From Promethearchaeota archaeon (GTDB taxonomy: Archaea; Asgardarchaeota; Lokiarchaeia; Sigynarchaeales; SOKP01): 64,000 nt of DNA. Under the pieces are notes generated by a model. That model saw only the letters and a program-made list of their open reading frames with translations, made no database searches and had not been told where the DNA came from. The position numbers were made by a program, and so were the translations under genes. The stretch's first letter is position 1. The number at the start of each line of letters is the position of its first letter. Location: NCBI GenBank assembly GCA_013375495.1, contig JABXKC010000002.1, forward strand, positions 204,052-268,051, written 5' to 3'. Below are positions 35,134 through 43,666 of the stretch, piece after piece.

Positions 35134-35147
35134 GGTGAGTAGAAAAA

Positions 35148-35570
35148 ATGACAGAAGAAGAAAAAGAATTTACTATTCAAAACTATTTAGAGTTTATTCA
35201 AAATAAGAAACTTATGGGTTCAAAATGCAAAAATTGCGGTACTATAAATGTTCCCGTTAGAAAATTATGCACAACCTGTAATTCATTGAATATGGAATGG
35301 GTTCCATTGTCTGGAAAAGGCGAGCTTGCAGCATTTACTTCTATCACAGTTGGTACCCCCTACTTTATAGAACTAGGATATGATAGAAACAGACCTTATT
35401 GTTTTTCCGTAATAAAACTCGAAGAGGGTCCAATGGTCTCAGCTCAATTAGTTGGCGTTGATGAAAGTAACCCCGATACTATTAAAATCGGTACACCTTT
35501 AAAGGTTAAGTTCTTAGAAAATGAACTTAAAGGTGAAACCAAAATAGATTTAGGTTTCGAACCTGCCTAA
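35148..35570 (+). CDS. DUF35 zinc-ribbon OB-fold protein (thiolase partner)
   Basis: 140 residues: a rubredoxin-like zinc ribbon GSKCKNCGTINVPVRKLCTTC (C28-x2-C31 and C42-x2-C45 by eye) followed by an OB-fold beginning ELAAFTSITVG. DUF35 proteins bridge thiolase and HMG-CoA synthase in archaea, letting acetoacetyl-CoA pass between them. It lies directly downstream of the thiolase gene in one transcript. HMG-CoA synthase is not adjacent here, so the complex could use a synthase encoded elsewhere, or the pair could serve acyl-CoA breakdown with the MaoC gene. Confidence 0.9.
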   Translation: MTEEEKEFTIQNYLEFIQNKKLMGSKCKNCGTINVPVRKLCTTCNSLNMEWVPLSGKGELAAFTSITVGTPYFIELGYDRNRPYCFSVIKLEEGPMVSAQLVGVDESNPDTIKIGTPLKVKFLENELKGETKIDLGFEPA

Positions 35571-35633
35571 ACACAAATTTTTTATTTTTTATTTTAATTT
35601 TATTTATAATAATAATAATTTCACGCAATTATT

Positions 35634-36797
35634 TTGGTGGTTTTAATAAAAAAATCTTACAAATTAATTATAATCACATGTATTGCGTTATCAGTAGTTA
35701 TTCCAATCATTTTGCCAATTTTCCTTTTATGGAATGATAATGAGTTCACAAATATCGATATTGATTTACACTTCGATGGAGATACAGCATATTCTTACGT
35801 AGCTTACCAAATAAACATCAATACGACCCACTATAGAACACCTGGTACTCAAGGTAGAGAAGATTGTGCTCAATATTTTATAACTAAATTTCAACAAATC
35901 GATCCTGCGATTAATTACACGCTTCATAATTTTACTATTCATTCCGTAGAGTGCCAAAATGTCTTGTTTAAAATTAACGAAAATTTTTCAAATATCGTGA
36001 TCTTAGGGGCTCATTACGATTCTAGAGCTAAGGCTACAAAAGACTCGTTAAATCCAGATTTACCTGTGCCTGGAGCGAACGATGGAGCTAGTGGAAGCGC
36101 AGTTTTAATAGAGCTTGCCGAAGTGTTATATGGAAGAAAGGAAGAACTTTCTGTTCAAATTTGGTTTTTATTTTTCGATGCAGAAGATCAAGGTAGCGAT
36201 AATGGTCCTGGAATTCTATATTGGGATTGGTGTGAAGGCTCTAGTCAATTTGTGCAAGATATCGAAAATTTCTATAATTCTACTTATGAAACATTTGATG
36301 CTATGATCTTATTGGATATGGTGGGAGGAAATAATCTCCAATTTATTAGTGAACAACACTCCACTTCTTCTCTTTTAGATGAACTGTTTGAGACTGGAAG
36401 ACAATTAGGATTTACAAGCTCATTTCCTTCCGTTCCAATAGTTAACAAAATTTTCGATGACCATGTAGCCTTTGTAAATTATGGGATTCCTTCAGCTGAT
36501 TTAATTATTAAATTTTGGAACGCACCTATTGAATGGCCTTACCATCACACAATCGAGGACGATTTATCACATATCTCAAATCATAGTCTTGAGATAACTG
36601 GACAAACTGTAGAGCAATTTATTTATAACAATTACTATGAGAATAACAGCCAGTTTCAAGGAAATTTCCCTTGGAGCGATGATTTTAACCTTTTAGACTC
36701 TGAGTTATTCTTGTTTATCATAATCTTAATCCCAATAGTAGTTATAGCTGCTGTTGTTTTATATTTGCGTTCACGATCAAAAAAAGCTAAGGTCTAA
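35634..36797 (+). CDS. M28-family metallopeptidase, membrane-anchored
   Basis: 387 residues with hydrophobic segments at 9-32 and near 357-381, so the catalytic domain faces outside. Two-zinc site: GAHYDSR near residue 122 (His), GANDGASGS near 141 (Asp), FFDAEDQGSDN near 175 (Glu), LLDMVGG near 218 (Asp) and WPYHHTIEDDL near 301 (His). This arrangement fits M28 aminopeptidases and the glutaminyl cyclase-like branch. The start is a GTG at 35634. It probably degrades external peptides. A free-standing gene, convergent with the methyltransferase downstream. Confidence 0.85.
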   Translation: MVVLIKKSYKLIIITCIALSVVIPIILPIFLLWNDNEFTNIDIDLHFDGDTAYSYVAYQININTTHYRTPGTQGREDCAQYFITKFQQIDPAINYTLHNFTIHSVECQNVLFKINENFSNIVILGAHYDSRAKATKDSLNPDLPVPGANDGASGSAVLIELAEVLYGRKEELSVQIWFLFFDAEDQGSDNGPGILYWDWCEGSSQFVQDIENFYNSTYETFDAMILLDMVGGNNLQFISEQHSTSSLLDELFETGRQLGFTSSFPSVPIVNKIFDDHVAFVNYGIPSADLIIKFWNAPIEWPYHHTIEDDLSHISNHSLEITGQTVEQFIYNNYYENNSQFQGNFPWSDDFNLLDSELFLFIIILIPIVVIAAVVLYLRSRSKKAKV

Positions 36798-36824
36798 ATC
36801 AAAGATAGAATTTTAGTAAAAAAA

Positions 36825-37454
36825 TTACATCTCCATTTTTTGACCTAATATTGCCCGATGGTTAGTCTCATCGATGTATATTTCCGTTAAATTAAAAGTC
36901 CTAAAAACTCTTTTAATTTCGGCGACTGTAAAAAAATGGTGTGCAAGACCCTTTTCTTCACCTGTTAAAGGAATATATGTTCCTGTCTCAACCTTTTCCA
37001 TTTTATCCAGCATGTTATAAAAATTTTGAAGTAAAGGAAATGTAAGAAATATAAAACCTTCTGGTTTTAAAATACGTTTTATTTCATTGACAGTTATCAT
37101 AATATCTTTCATTAAATTGTGATGCATTACTTGAATTGAGATAACAGCGTCAAAAAACCCGTCAATATAGGGAAATTCATGCTCAATTTTTTGGCAAGTT
37201 AATTCTGCAGATAAATTTTCAGCAATTAACCAATTTTTTGTGATTTCCAAACCATTCGGAGACCCATCAAGACCATAAACTTCGAATCCTTTTTTCAATA
37301 AAAACAAAAGATGTCTCCCAGTTCCACACCCTAAATCTAATATCCTCCGTACTCCTTTTTCACTAAATAAATTAGCTAACCTCTCCATGTCTGGGTGTGG
37401 TTTGGTAAAAAATTTACCTTTTTTAGCAAAGATATCGTCCCAGTCAGGCATCAT
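36825..37454 (-). CDS. Class I SAM-dependent methyltransferase
   Basis: 209 residues. The AdoMet motif I is ILDLGCGTGRHLLFLLKKG (about 36-54), followed by VYGLDGSPNGLEITK as motif II, and DAVISIQVMHHN as motif IV near residue 100. Substrate-specific features are absent, so the target is unknown. It follows the lipid kinase gene by 41 bp on the same strand and may be co-transcribed with it. The conserved 'methyltransferase type 11/12' core is complete and short, with no additional domain. Confidence 0.85.
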   Translation of the reverse strand: MMPDWDDIFAKKGKFFTKPHPDMERLANLFSEKGVRRILDLGCGTGRHLLFLLKKGFEVYGLDGSPNGLEITKNWLIAENLSAELTCQKIEHEFPYIDGFFDAVISIQVMHHNLMKDIMITVNEIKRILKPEGFIFLTFPLLQNFYNMLDKMEKVETGTYIPLTGEEKGLAHHFFTVAEIKRVFRTFNLTEIYIDETNHRAILGQKMEM

Positions 37455-37495
37455 CCTATAAAAAAATAGTAATTAAGAAGAAAATAATAATTTGT

Positions 37496-38464
37496 TTAAT
37501 GTTCAAATTCATAGAAATATCTTCCATACTTTTCTTTAAAAGCTTCTGCGACTTCGTTGGTTTTTGGGCGAATAAATTCATAACCATCTTTGATCGTTTC
37601 GTAAGTAACTGGCAAATTACCTAATATTTCGCCATCAACCTGACACAGATAAGGCTCATCTTCAGAATGTGCCATCTCTATTCGCACTTTTTTACTCTGA
37701 TACTCAAATACATCAGGATGAGGTAATAAAGAAGCGCTATACATTCTCTTAAATTGAAATAGAAGTTTAAATTTACCGATATCTACTATACTTATATCAA
37801 ATAAACCGTCTTCTACGCTGGCCTTTTGGCACACATACATTCCCCCTCCGTATGCACCTCCATTTCCTACTGCAGTTAGGTTGGCCATTCCTTCGAATTT
37901 TTCGTTATCCATTACGACTCTAATTTCCCTACTCTTCCATTTGAATAGCGCTTTAATAACGAGGGCGTTGTAATTTTTATCCTGGTTTTCATTTGCCCTT
38001 CTAGCAACTTCAGCGTCGAATCCCTGTGATCCTACTCCTAAAAAGTATCTTTCGACACCTTCATCAGTCTTGGCAAAACCTATATCCGATTTACTAGTAT
38101 TTCCTTCAGCAATTATTTCACAAGCCCTTTTTATATCAGGATTAATTCCAATTACAGCGGGGATGTCGTTTCCTGATCCCATTGGTATGAATCCACATAA
38201 CGCACCTGATTTTGAGCTAATTACACCGTGAAGAACTTCATTACATGTTCCATCTCCTCCCGCACCAATTACTCGATATCCTTCCTTAGCTAATTGCCCC
38301 GCTAGTTCAATTGCGTGCCCTGCAAATTCAGTTTCAAACAATTTATATGATAGTTTAAGCTCGTCTAGACATTTTTTTGCGTATTCAATATCAATTTTTG
38401 CCTGTTTCGACCCACCCGCAATAGGATTATAAATAATCGCATAATCTGCTTCCATAATTAACAC
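37496..38464 (-). CDS. Diacylglycerol/lipid kinase (YegS-BmrU type)
   Basis: 322 residues. The family ATP-binding motif GAGGDGTCNEVLHGV is at about 81-95, NPIAGGSKQAK at the N-terminus matches the usual N-P-x-S-G-x-x-x opening, and FIPMGSGNDIPAVIGI near 111 is the G-T-G-N-D-like motif. QVDGEILGNLPVTYE near 283 is the D-G-E region. Members phosphorylate diacylglycerol, sphingoid or, in archaea, archaeol-type diols. Starts at ATG 38464 or the ATG at 38455 (MEADYAIIYNP, the better match). Confidence 0.88.
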   Translation of the reverse strand: MLIMEADYAIIYNPIAGGSKQAKIDIEYAKKCLDELKLSYKLFETEFAGHAIELAGQLAKEGYRVIGAGGDGTCNEVLHGVISSKSGALCGFIPMGSGNDIPAVIGINPDIKRACEIIAEGNTSKSDIGFAKTDEGVERYFLGVGSQGFDAEVARRANENQDKNYNALVIKALFKWKSREIRVVMDNEKFEGMANLTAVGNGGAYGGGMYVCQKASVEDGLFDISIVDIGKFKLLFQFKRMYSASLLPHPDVFEYQSKKVRIEMAHSEDEPYLCQVDGEILGNLPVTYETIKDGYEFIRPKTNEVAEAFKEKYGRYFYEFEH

Positions 38465-38628
38465 ATTTTATTCTTGACATTTTAATATCTTGATAATGAT
38501 ATAATATAAATTTAAATCTAGAACTATTTAAAAGTTACAGCCTAAAATCTTAGGAATACTCGCCTAATATTTACAGAAAATGTAATCGTAAAAAAAGAGA
38601 AGCTTGGCAGTCCTTTAGATTCTTCGAC

Positions 38629-39144
38629 TCATTTCTCTTTCCAAATGCATCCACAACCACTGCAAGTATAAATTTTACCGTATACTCGTGGAAAATGACT
38701 TATTATATCGTTCTTATCAATGGATTCGTGAATCTTGTACCAGTTTTCATCCTCACAAATAGGACATAGTCGACGTCTTATTGGTTTTGGAATTGTTAAT
38801 ATTTCTCCAGAGTGAGTAAAGAGCCCATCATTCTTTATAGAATTAATCAAGTTCTTTTTTTGAATGAAATTTTTAATAACTGGGTCGATAACATTAGAAC
38901 TTGACTTAAGAGTAATAGATTCGTGCTTAATTTTTGAAACTGGTGCTTGCTTCTCAAGCATTTTAAGGTAACTTGATACAATAGGTTTTATTTCGTTCTT
39001 TTTTGGTAATCGTTCATATTGATTTATGAAGTTATCAATAAAATTTTCCACAAATACTTTTTCTATTATTAAGCCTTTTTGCTCAGCTTCTCTTACAATA
39101 TCTCCAATTATGTAATCTTTTAAAACAGGATCTTCCATAATCAA
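38629..39144 (-). CDS. Unrecognised small protein with C-terminal zinc ribbon
   Basis: 171 residues. A C-terminal zinc ribbon is evident as CPICED near residue 138 and CSGCGCIWKEK at the end. The N-terminal 110 residues are largely helical and charged, resembling a DNA- or protein-binding helix bundle, but no family comes to mind. The zinc ribbon resembles those of transcription factors such as TFS/TFIIB types only in spacing. Starts at ATG 39144 or 39138. It stands alone, with about 165 bp to the lipid kinase gene downstream and a 346-bp non-coding stretch upstream. Confidence 0.6.
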   Translation of the reverse strand: MIMEDPVLKDYIIGDIVREAEQKGLIIEKVFVENFIDNFINQYERLPKKNEIKPIVSSYLKMLEKQAPVSKIKHESITLKSSSNVIDPVIKNFIQKKNLINSIKNDGLFTHSGEILTIPKPIRRRLCPICEDENWYKIHESIDKNDIISHFPRVYGKIYTCSGCGCIWKEK

Positions 39145-39490
39145 CTAGAAACACCTCACCCAATAAAACACTCGAATATGTTAATGTTAAATTAATACTA
39201 ATAGATTAAGATGTTATAATATAAAATACTATCTCAATAATCCCTAGATATCTATTTGATCAAAAAGCGACTTCATATCCTCATTATGCAAAAGAGATTT
39301 CTAAAAATATTCTAAAATTCCTTTTTTTTTAATTAGATTATAAGAATTACTTGACTAATAATACTAATTAATATTGATGAAATTTTTTTATATCCCGACT
39401 ATTAGTTATTCATATAACTAAAACTTATATTCACATTCTTATTTATTTAGACAAGAGAAAGAGTACTTTTTAAAAAGGACTGAATAATAC
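39145..39490. other. Non-coding intergenic stretch, AT-rich
   Basis: 346 bp without a convincing gene on either strand; the longest open stretches are a few codons. It separates the divergent zinc-ribbon gene and the signal peptidase gene, so it holds both promoters. The only ordered structure I found is the inverted repeat at 39402-39421. Confidence 0.6.
39402..39421. promoter_or_regulatory. Inverted repeat upstream of signal peptidase gene
   Basis: TTAGTTAT and ATAACTAA form a perfect 8-bp inverted repeat with a 4-nt spacer (TCAT), about 70 bp upstream of the signal peptidase ATG. It could be a regulator-binding site. Evidence is symmetry and position only. Confidence 0.3.
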
Positions 39491-40126
39491 ATGAAGAACA
39501 CAAACGGAAAAGTTAAGAAACCTATACCTCACAAAAAGGTAATTATAGCAGTAGTAATGATAACTATTGCGTTCTTTGGGTCTTTTTTGGTATTTTTTAT
39601 CTTACAAGTATCTTTAAATACAGAGTCTCCGATTGTTGTAGTAATCAGCGGTTCAATGGAACCTACTATCCATGAAGGTGACTTGTTATTCGTAGCAGGA
39701 ATCGACGCAGAAGATATAAAAAATGGTACTGCCGAAGATAAAGATGGAGATGTGATTGTATTTAACGCTCAAGGGTTGTGGATTGGAGCGCCTCAAGAAC
39801 CTATTGTCCATCGCGTTATAGATAAATATCAAATAGGAGACACTTGGTATTTCATAACTAAAGGGGACGCTAACACTTTGCAGGATAATGAACCCGTTCC
39901 AGAATCTCGTGTAATAGGCGTAGTAGTAGGAGGTATACCCTATATTGGGTGGGTTAAGATATTTTTGGAGAGATCGAACTTATTGATTCCATTACTGGTT
40001 ATAATTTCAGCGCTTCTTATTATTAGTATAGTTAGAGATATTATCAAAGGGGAAGACGAGGAGCAAGACAAAAATAATAAGGGAAATAAGGAAGATATTG
40101 ATTTGCAAACTCGAAAAGAAGAATAA
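39491..40126 (+). CDS. Signal peptidase I, Sec11/archaeal type
   Basis: 211 residues. A membrane segment lies at about 17-40, then the catalytic serine in VISGSMEPTI (Ser55), and VHRVI (His107) in the place of the bacterial lysine, the S26B pattern shared with eukaryotic Sec11. GDANTLQDNEPVP near 136 is the conserved box E-type D-x-N region. A second hydrophobic stretch near 167-185 is followed by a charged cytoplasmic tail. It removes signal peptides of secreted proteins at the outer face of the membrane. Confidence 0.93.
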   Translation: MKNTNGKVKKPIPHKKVIIAVVMITIAFFGSFLVFFILQVSLNTESPIVVVISGSMEPTIHEGDLLFVAGIDAEDIKNGTAEDKDGDVIVFNAQGLWIGAPQEPIVHRVIDKYQIGDTWYFITKGDANTLQDNEPVPESRVIGVVVGGIPYIGWVKIFLERSNLLIPLLVIISALLIISIVRDIIKGEDEEQDKNNKGNKEDIDLQTRKEE

Positions 40127-40210
40127 AAATAACAGTTTAAAAATAAGTATACATATTTGCTATACATTTCTCTTATTTACTAAATTTAATTATGAAATTA
40201 GTGATATAAA

Positions 40211-40437
40211 ATGGCTTGGACACCGCCCTCAAAAATAACAGTAATAATAACTTTCATTCTAGTAGCAGCAGGTTTGTTTATTTAGTTGAACTTTTCTTTG
40301 CACCACTTGGTGGCATATTACCCACATTAAATATCGGAACATTCACTTCTGGACAATGCTGGGGAATTATTAGAATGACGTTAGTTTTTCTCTCTTGGTT
40401 TCTATTCTAGCTCGGAGTAACAATGAAAGGTTTATAA
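40211..40437 (+). pseudogene. Small membrane-protein gene with one frameshift and an in-frame TAG
   Basis: ATG 40211 opens a 24-residue frame (MAWTPPSKITVIITF then ILVAAGLFI) that stops at TAG 40283. The next codons in the -1 frame continue as a natural membrane protein: VELFFAPLGGILPTLNIGTF, then SGQCWGII and LVFLSWFLF, ending at a second stop TAG (40408-40410) followed by LGVTMKGL and TAA (40435-40437). One missing T in the TTT run near 40279-40283 would restore frame one to two. The two-helix pattern and the matching amino-acid style across both breaks suggest one gene of about 75 residues with two lesions. Either it is decaying or the sequence has errors here. Confidence 0.55.
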
Positions 40438-40440
40438 TTT

Positions 40441-40460
40441 TAATTTTATTTTTTTTTTAA
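40441..40460 (+). terminator. T-rich tract after the small membrane-protein gene
   Basis: A run of about ten T with flanking AT lies just downstream of the gene's last stop, in the + orientation, matching archaeal oligo-T termination. No stem precedes it. Confidence 0.35.
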
Positions 40461-40681
40461 TTTGAGAAAATTAATCTAAGAAACTCCCTTCTAAAATACC
40501 TAAAATTGAGTACTGAATATGAGATCACATTATTAAGAGGACAATAATATTTTTATGAAAGAAAATATTCTAAAAAGATGTTATAAAAAATCGTAATAAA
40601 AAAATTACGAGAGAACATGAATACAGTATACAAAAAATACAAAATTAAAACAACACAAAATAAAGCATAGAGGTAAATAAG

Positions 40682-40966
40682 ATGTCTGGAAATAAAGAAG
40701 CAAATAGTGTTTTTGTCGGCCGACGCCCTACCATGAATTATGTAATGGCTACAATGATGATCCTTAATAAAGGCGAAGATTGTACTGTTAAAGCCAGAGG
40801 TAGAGCTATTTCTCACGCAGTTGATGTATGCGAAATTTTAAGAAATAGATTCTTAAAAGGAACTGAATACAAAGAAATCAGGCTCTCCACAGAAGTACTT
40901 GAAGGAGAAAATGGACAAAGCAACAATGTTTCAAGTATTGAAATAGTGCTTGCTCCACCAAAATAA
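40682..40966 (+). CDS. alba: Alba chromatin protein
   Basis: 94 residues, the size of Alba. NSVFVGRRPTMNYVMA near residues 9-24 and VKARGRAISHAVDVCEILRN near 39-58 contain the conserved RNA/DNA-binding R, K and the GRAIS motif; it ends in a beta strand IEIVLAPP. Alba coats DNA and also binds RNA in archaea. The RBS GAGGT is 7 nt from the ATG. It lies beside a histone-fold gene and the rad50 operon, a chromatin and repair neighbourhood. Confidence 0.93.
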   Translation: MSGNKEANSVFVGRRPTMNYVMATMMILNKGEDCTVKARGRAISHAVDVCEILRNRFLKGTEYKEIRLSTEVLEGENGQSNNVSSIEIVLAPPK

Positions 40967-40969
40967 ATT

Positions 40970-41023
40970 GAGAAATTAAATTTTAATTTCTCTTCGCTAA
41001 AACAAAAAATCTCTCTTTTTTTT
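40970..41023 (+). terminator. Probable terminator after alba (hairpin plus T-run)
   Basis: GAGAAATTAAA (40970-40980) and TTTAATTTCTC (40982-40992) form a perfect 11-bp inverted repeat just after the alba stop, and a run of eight T follows at 41016-41023. Together they look like an intrinsic terminator, or at least a 3'-end stabilising hairpin. Terminators in archaea usually rely on oligo-T alone. Confidence 0.4.
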
Positions 41024-41299
41024 CTTAATTTTTCTTTAAGTTTTTAATTGGGATACTCTAATTGGTAATAATTTTTTCTTTACTTAACTTCGCACCAACA
41101 GAATTATAGAATTAAAATGAATAATTGGGCTTTCAAATAAGTTCAAGGATGGTAGAAATGGTATAATTATTAAGGATTTGTAAAAAGATTTAAAAACTCA
41201 TATTGTAATAATATTAAATAATAAAAAATCAATTTATTATCTGATTTTTTACTACTTCACTAAAATTTTAATAAAAGTATAAGAAGAGGAAGAAAAATA
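41024..41299 (+). promoter_or_regulatory. Upstream region of the histone-fold gene
   Basis: About 275 bp without a gene. An A-rich BRE-like AAAAAGA followed by TTTAAAAA near 41184-41196 is a plausible BRE/TATA pair, about 105 bp upstream of the ATG. The ribosome binding site GAGGA is 9-10 nt from the start. No other structure is visible. Confidence 0.35.
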
Positions 41300-41494
41300 A
41301 TGGCTAAGAAAAAAATAGAACCTTTATTTGTAAAATCTAAAGTTCGGGAATATATTAAATCTAACAATCTTAATACTAGCTCCGGTGTTCTTGATGGAGA
41401 AGCGTTAAATGAGATGATCGTTTGGATTCTTGACAAGGCATGCGAACGAGCTAAAGGTAACGGCCGAAAAACGGTAAAGGCACGAGATTTATAA
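41300..41494 (+). CDS. Short histone-fold protein (DUF1931-like)
   Basis: 64 residues. VKSKVREYIKS, then SSGVLDGEALNEMI, then WILDKACERAKGNGRKTVKARDL matches the helix-loop-helix-loop-helix histone fold; the terminal R-K-T-V-K-A-R-D-L is a typical histone-fold ending just before the last helix is truncated. It binds DNA, probably as a dimer or tetramer. Only the core fold is present, with no tail. The gene is preceded by a good GAGGA site and lies between alba and rad50. Confidence 0.85.
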   Translation: MAKKKIEPLFVKSKVREYIKSNNLNTSSGVLDGEALNEMIVWILDKACERAKGNGRKTVKARDL

Positions 41495-41553
41495 ACAATT
41501 TCAAAAAAAATTCATTCTTTCTTTTTTTTAATATTTAACCTAAATCTAAAATG
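41495..41553. terminator. Convergent oligo-T termination region between histone-fold gene and rad50
   Basis: In the + direction there is a T-run at 41522-41529 after TTCTTTC; in the minus direction the A-run at 41503-41510 reads as T after the rad50 stop. The spacer thus holds an oligo-T stop for each of the two convergent genes. Confidence 0.45.
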
Positions 41554-43659
41554 TTAAGGATTTAGCAAGGCACTAATTAGTTTAGTTTCTCTCTTAAAAT
41601 TTGCCGTGCTTATTCCTGTAGTATGGTCTTTACTCACATTTATTTTATGTGTGTTGATATCTGAAGGGATATCTGTGTGGGTAATTAGAAATATTTGTGA
41701 AAATGTTTTAGATTTTATTAAATGTTTAAGAATTCGTTCTCTTCGAGTAGCATCAAGAGCTGCTAAGGGCTCATCTAACAGTAATATGTCAATTTTAGGA
41801 TTCTTTTTCGGTGATTCTTTTATGGGTCGAATTTTACCCATTAATTCTGATATGGCTAACCGAAGGGCCATTCCAAGCGCTGTTTTGTCTCCTCCCGAAA
41901 GCACTTCTATGGACTCATGAACCCCATTGAAGTTGTCTTTAATTTTAAGGGAGAGTCCCGTTTTTCTTGTTCCTGATAAATCTAAAAGTAAGTCGCTGTA
42001 TTGGCCAGAAGTAAAATCCTTAATATATTTATTTGTTGTTAAAGCGATGTTTTTAACTAATCGTTTTACAACCATATATTCAGTGACAAATCTCCTAACA
42101 AATTCTTTTGCTTTGTTTATATGGTCGATTTCTATATCGAGATCTCCGATAGATTTTTGTAAATCTTTCATTTGGGTAATTTCTTCCTTTAATCTAATGA
42201 TTTTATCTTGATTAGTCTCGAGTTTCTTTTGTTTTTCTTTATACTCTTTTTCTATTACTTTTTGTTCATTGATAAGCGTTTTTTTCTCTGAAGATAATAA
42301 CTTTACCTTATCTGCACTATAATCAGTGCTTTTTAAATTGTTTTTTTTAAGGATTGTATTTATGTCTTCAGTTGATTTTTTAAAACCCAATTCATATTTA
42401 TGAAGATTATCATAATCTTGTTTTAACCCATTCATTATTGTAATTCGCTTATTGATCGCATCCAGCTTCGATTGTTCTGATCTAATTTCTAAATCTAAGT
42501 TATCAAGTATTTTAGTAATACTCTTGATTTTTTCCTGATTGATTTTGATTTCTTTATTAAATTTTGTAACCATCTCATCATAATGTTCTTTTGTTAACTC
42601 ACTTTGGCATGTGGGACATACAGCTCTATTCAAACCAGTTTCTTTTAATGCTTTTTCGAAACTATCTTTCAATAGTTTAATATTTTCTTTGGTATCATCG
42701 ATACGACCCTTAGTTTTTCCTAATCCTTTAGAAGTAGCAGTTCTTTTTTCTTCTTTCTCCCTTTTTTGTGTTAACATTTTATTCTTTTCATTCGTTAGAA
42801 GGTCAATTTTTTTGGTTATATTTTCTATTGGATCGAAATCATTTATGTTCAGGGAAGTATTCTTGATTTTAACTTGAAAATCGTTCTTATAAGAGTTAAT
42901 TTTTTCTTCCGAAATCTCTTTTTTATTATATAGTTTTTCCAAACTCGAAATCAATTCATCTGAAGGGAATTTTAAGATTTTTTGTTCGTATTGTTCTTTT
43001 TTACTTTTATTTTCCAAAAGTACTTTTTCCAAGTCTGTGTTCTCAAGTGAGACATTATTAATATCTTCTTCAATTCGCTCAATAGGTACTCTATTTTTTT
43101 CCAATTTTTCCTTATTATATTTTTGATTTTTTGATTCTTTATCTAGGTGTGATAACGCATCGTCAATTATATTAAGTCTGAAAAGATCAATTATCATCTC
43201 CCTTAAGTCCGCGCCCTTTTTATTTGCTAACTCTTCTACCTCTCCTTGTCTCACAAAAACTGTGTTTAATGCTTGTTCTGTAGAAATCTCAAAGAAGTTT
43301 TCAATATTAAAATTCTTGATTTCACGATAAGCAGTTTTCACCCATTCGAACAATTTGGGAGAGGTACCTCCTGTTCTTCCCCATTTACGATAAATATTAT
43401 ACTTTTTGTTGTCTAAGGCGAAATAGACTGTTACCTCTGCTTTAGCTTCACCATAGGTAATAAATGAAGCGGCATTTCTTGCGCTAAAGATTTTAGGTCC
43501 AAAAAAAGCAAAGAGAACACCTTCAAGAATTGTAGATTTTCCATACGAATTTTGACCACTAATGAGTATTAATCCTGTAGGTAATTCTTCATTAGCTTTT
43601 GGTAATTCTAGTTGCTTGTAGCCCATGAAATTTTTAAATATAAGCTTAGTAATCTGCAT
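41554..43659 (-). CDS. rad50: Rad50 DNA repair ATPase (SMC-like)
   Basis: 701 residues, shorter than most Rad50 proteins, so the coiled coil is short. Walker A GQNSYGKST is near residue 34, the zinc-hook CPTC near 347 between long coiled-coil arms, signature LSGGDKTALGMALR near 585, and Walker B ILLLDEPLAALDA near 637. The protein clamps DNA ends and drives Mre11. It starts 7 bp after the mre11 stop, so both are translated from one transcript in the herA-nurA-mre11-rad50 order. Confidence 0.95.
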   Translation of the reverse strand: MQITKLIFKNFMGYKQLELPKANEELPTGLILISGQNSYGKSTILEGVLFAFFGPKIFSARNAASFITYGEAKAEVTVYFALDNKKYNIYRKWGRTGGTSPKLFEWVKTAYREIKNFNIENFFEISTEQALNTVFVRQGEVEELANKKGADLREMIIDLFRLNIIDDALSHLDKESKNQKYNKEKLEKNRVPIERIEEDINNVSLENTDLEKVLLENKSKKEQYEQKILKFPSDELISSLEKLYNKKEISEEKINSYKNDFQVKIKNTSLNINDFDPIENITKKIDLLTNEKNKMLTQKREKEEKRTATSKGLGKTKGRIDDTKENIKLLKDSFEKALKETGLNRAVCPTCQSELTKEHYDEMVTKFNKEIKINQEKIKSITKILDNLDLEIRSEQSKLDAINKRITIMNGLKQDYDNLHKYELGFKKSTEDINTILKKNNLKSTDYSADKVKLLSSEKKTLINEQKVIEKEYKEKQKKLETNQDKIIRLKEEITQMKDLQKSIGDLDIEIDHINKAKEFVRRFVTEYMVVKRLVKNIALTTNKYIKDFTSGQYSDLLLDLSGTRKTGLSLKIKDNFNGVHESIEVLSGGDKTALGMALRLAISELMGKIRPIKESPKKNPKIDILLLDEPLAALDATRRERILKHLIKSKTFSQIFLITHTDIPSDINTHKINVSKDHTTGISTANFKRETKLISALLNP

Positions 43660-43666
43660 TGATAAA

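Noticed and set aside
38580..38640. A TTCGACTC string that looked like a tRNA T-loop.
   Set aside because: No T-stem pairs around it, and there is no acceptor or anticodon arm on either strand. It overlaps the end of the zinc-ribbon gene.
40276..40290. Programmed -1 frameshift in the small membrane-protein gene.
   Set aside because: No canonical slippery heptamer (X-XXY-YYZ) is present at the junction, and no pseudoknot is evident downstream. A missing T in a homopolymer is simpler.
40408..40410. In-frame TAG as a pyrrolysine codon.
   Set aside because: The gene also carries a frameshift, so two lesions are more simply decay or read error. No pyrrolysine gene or PYLIS element is seen in the window.
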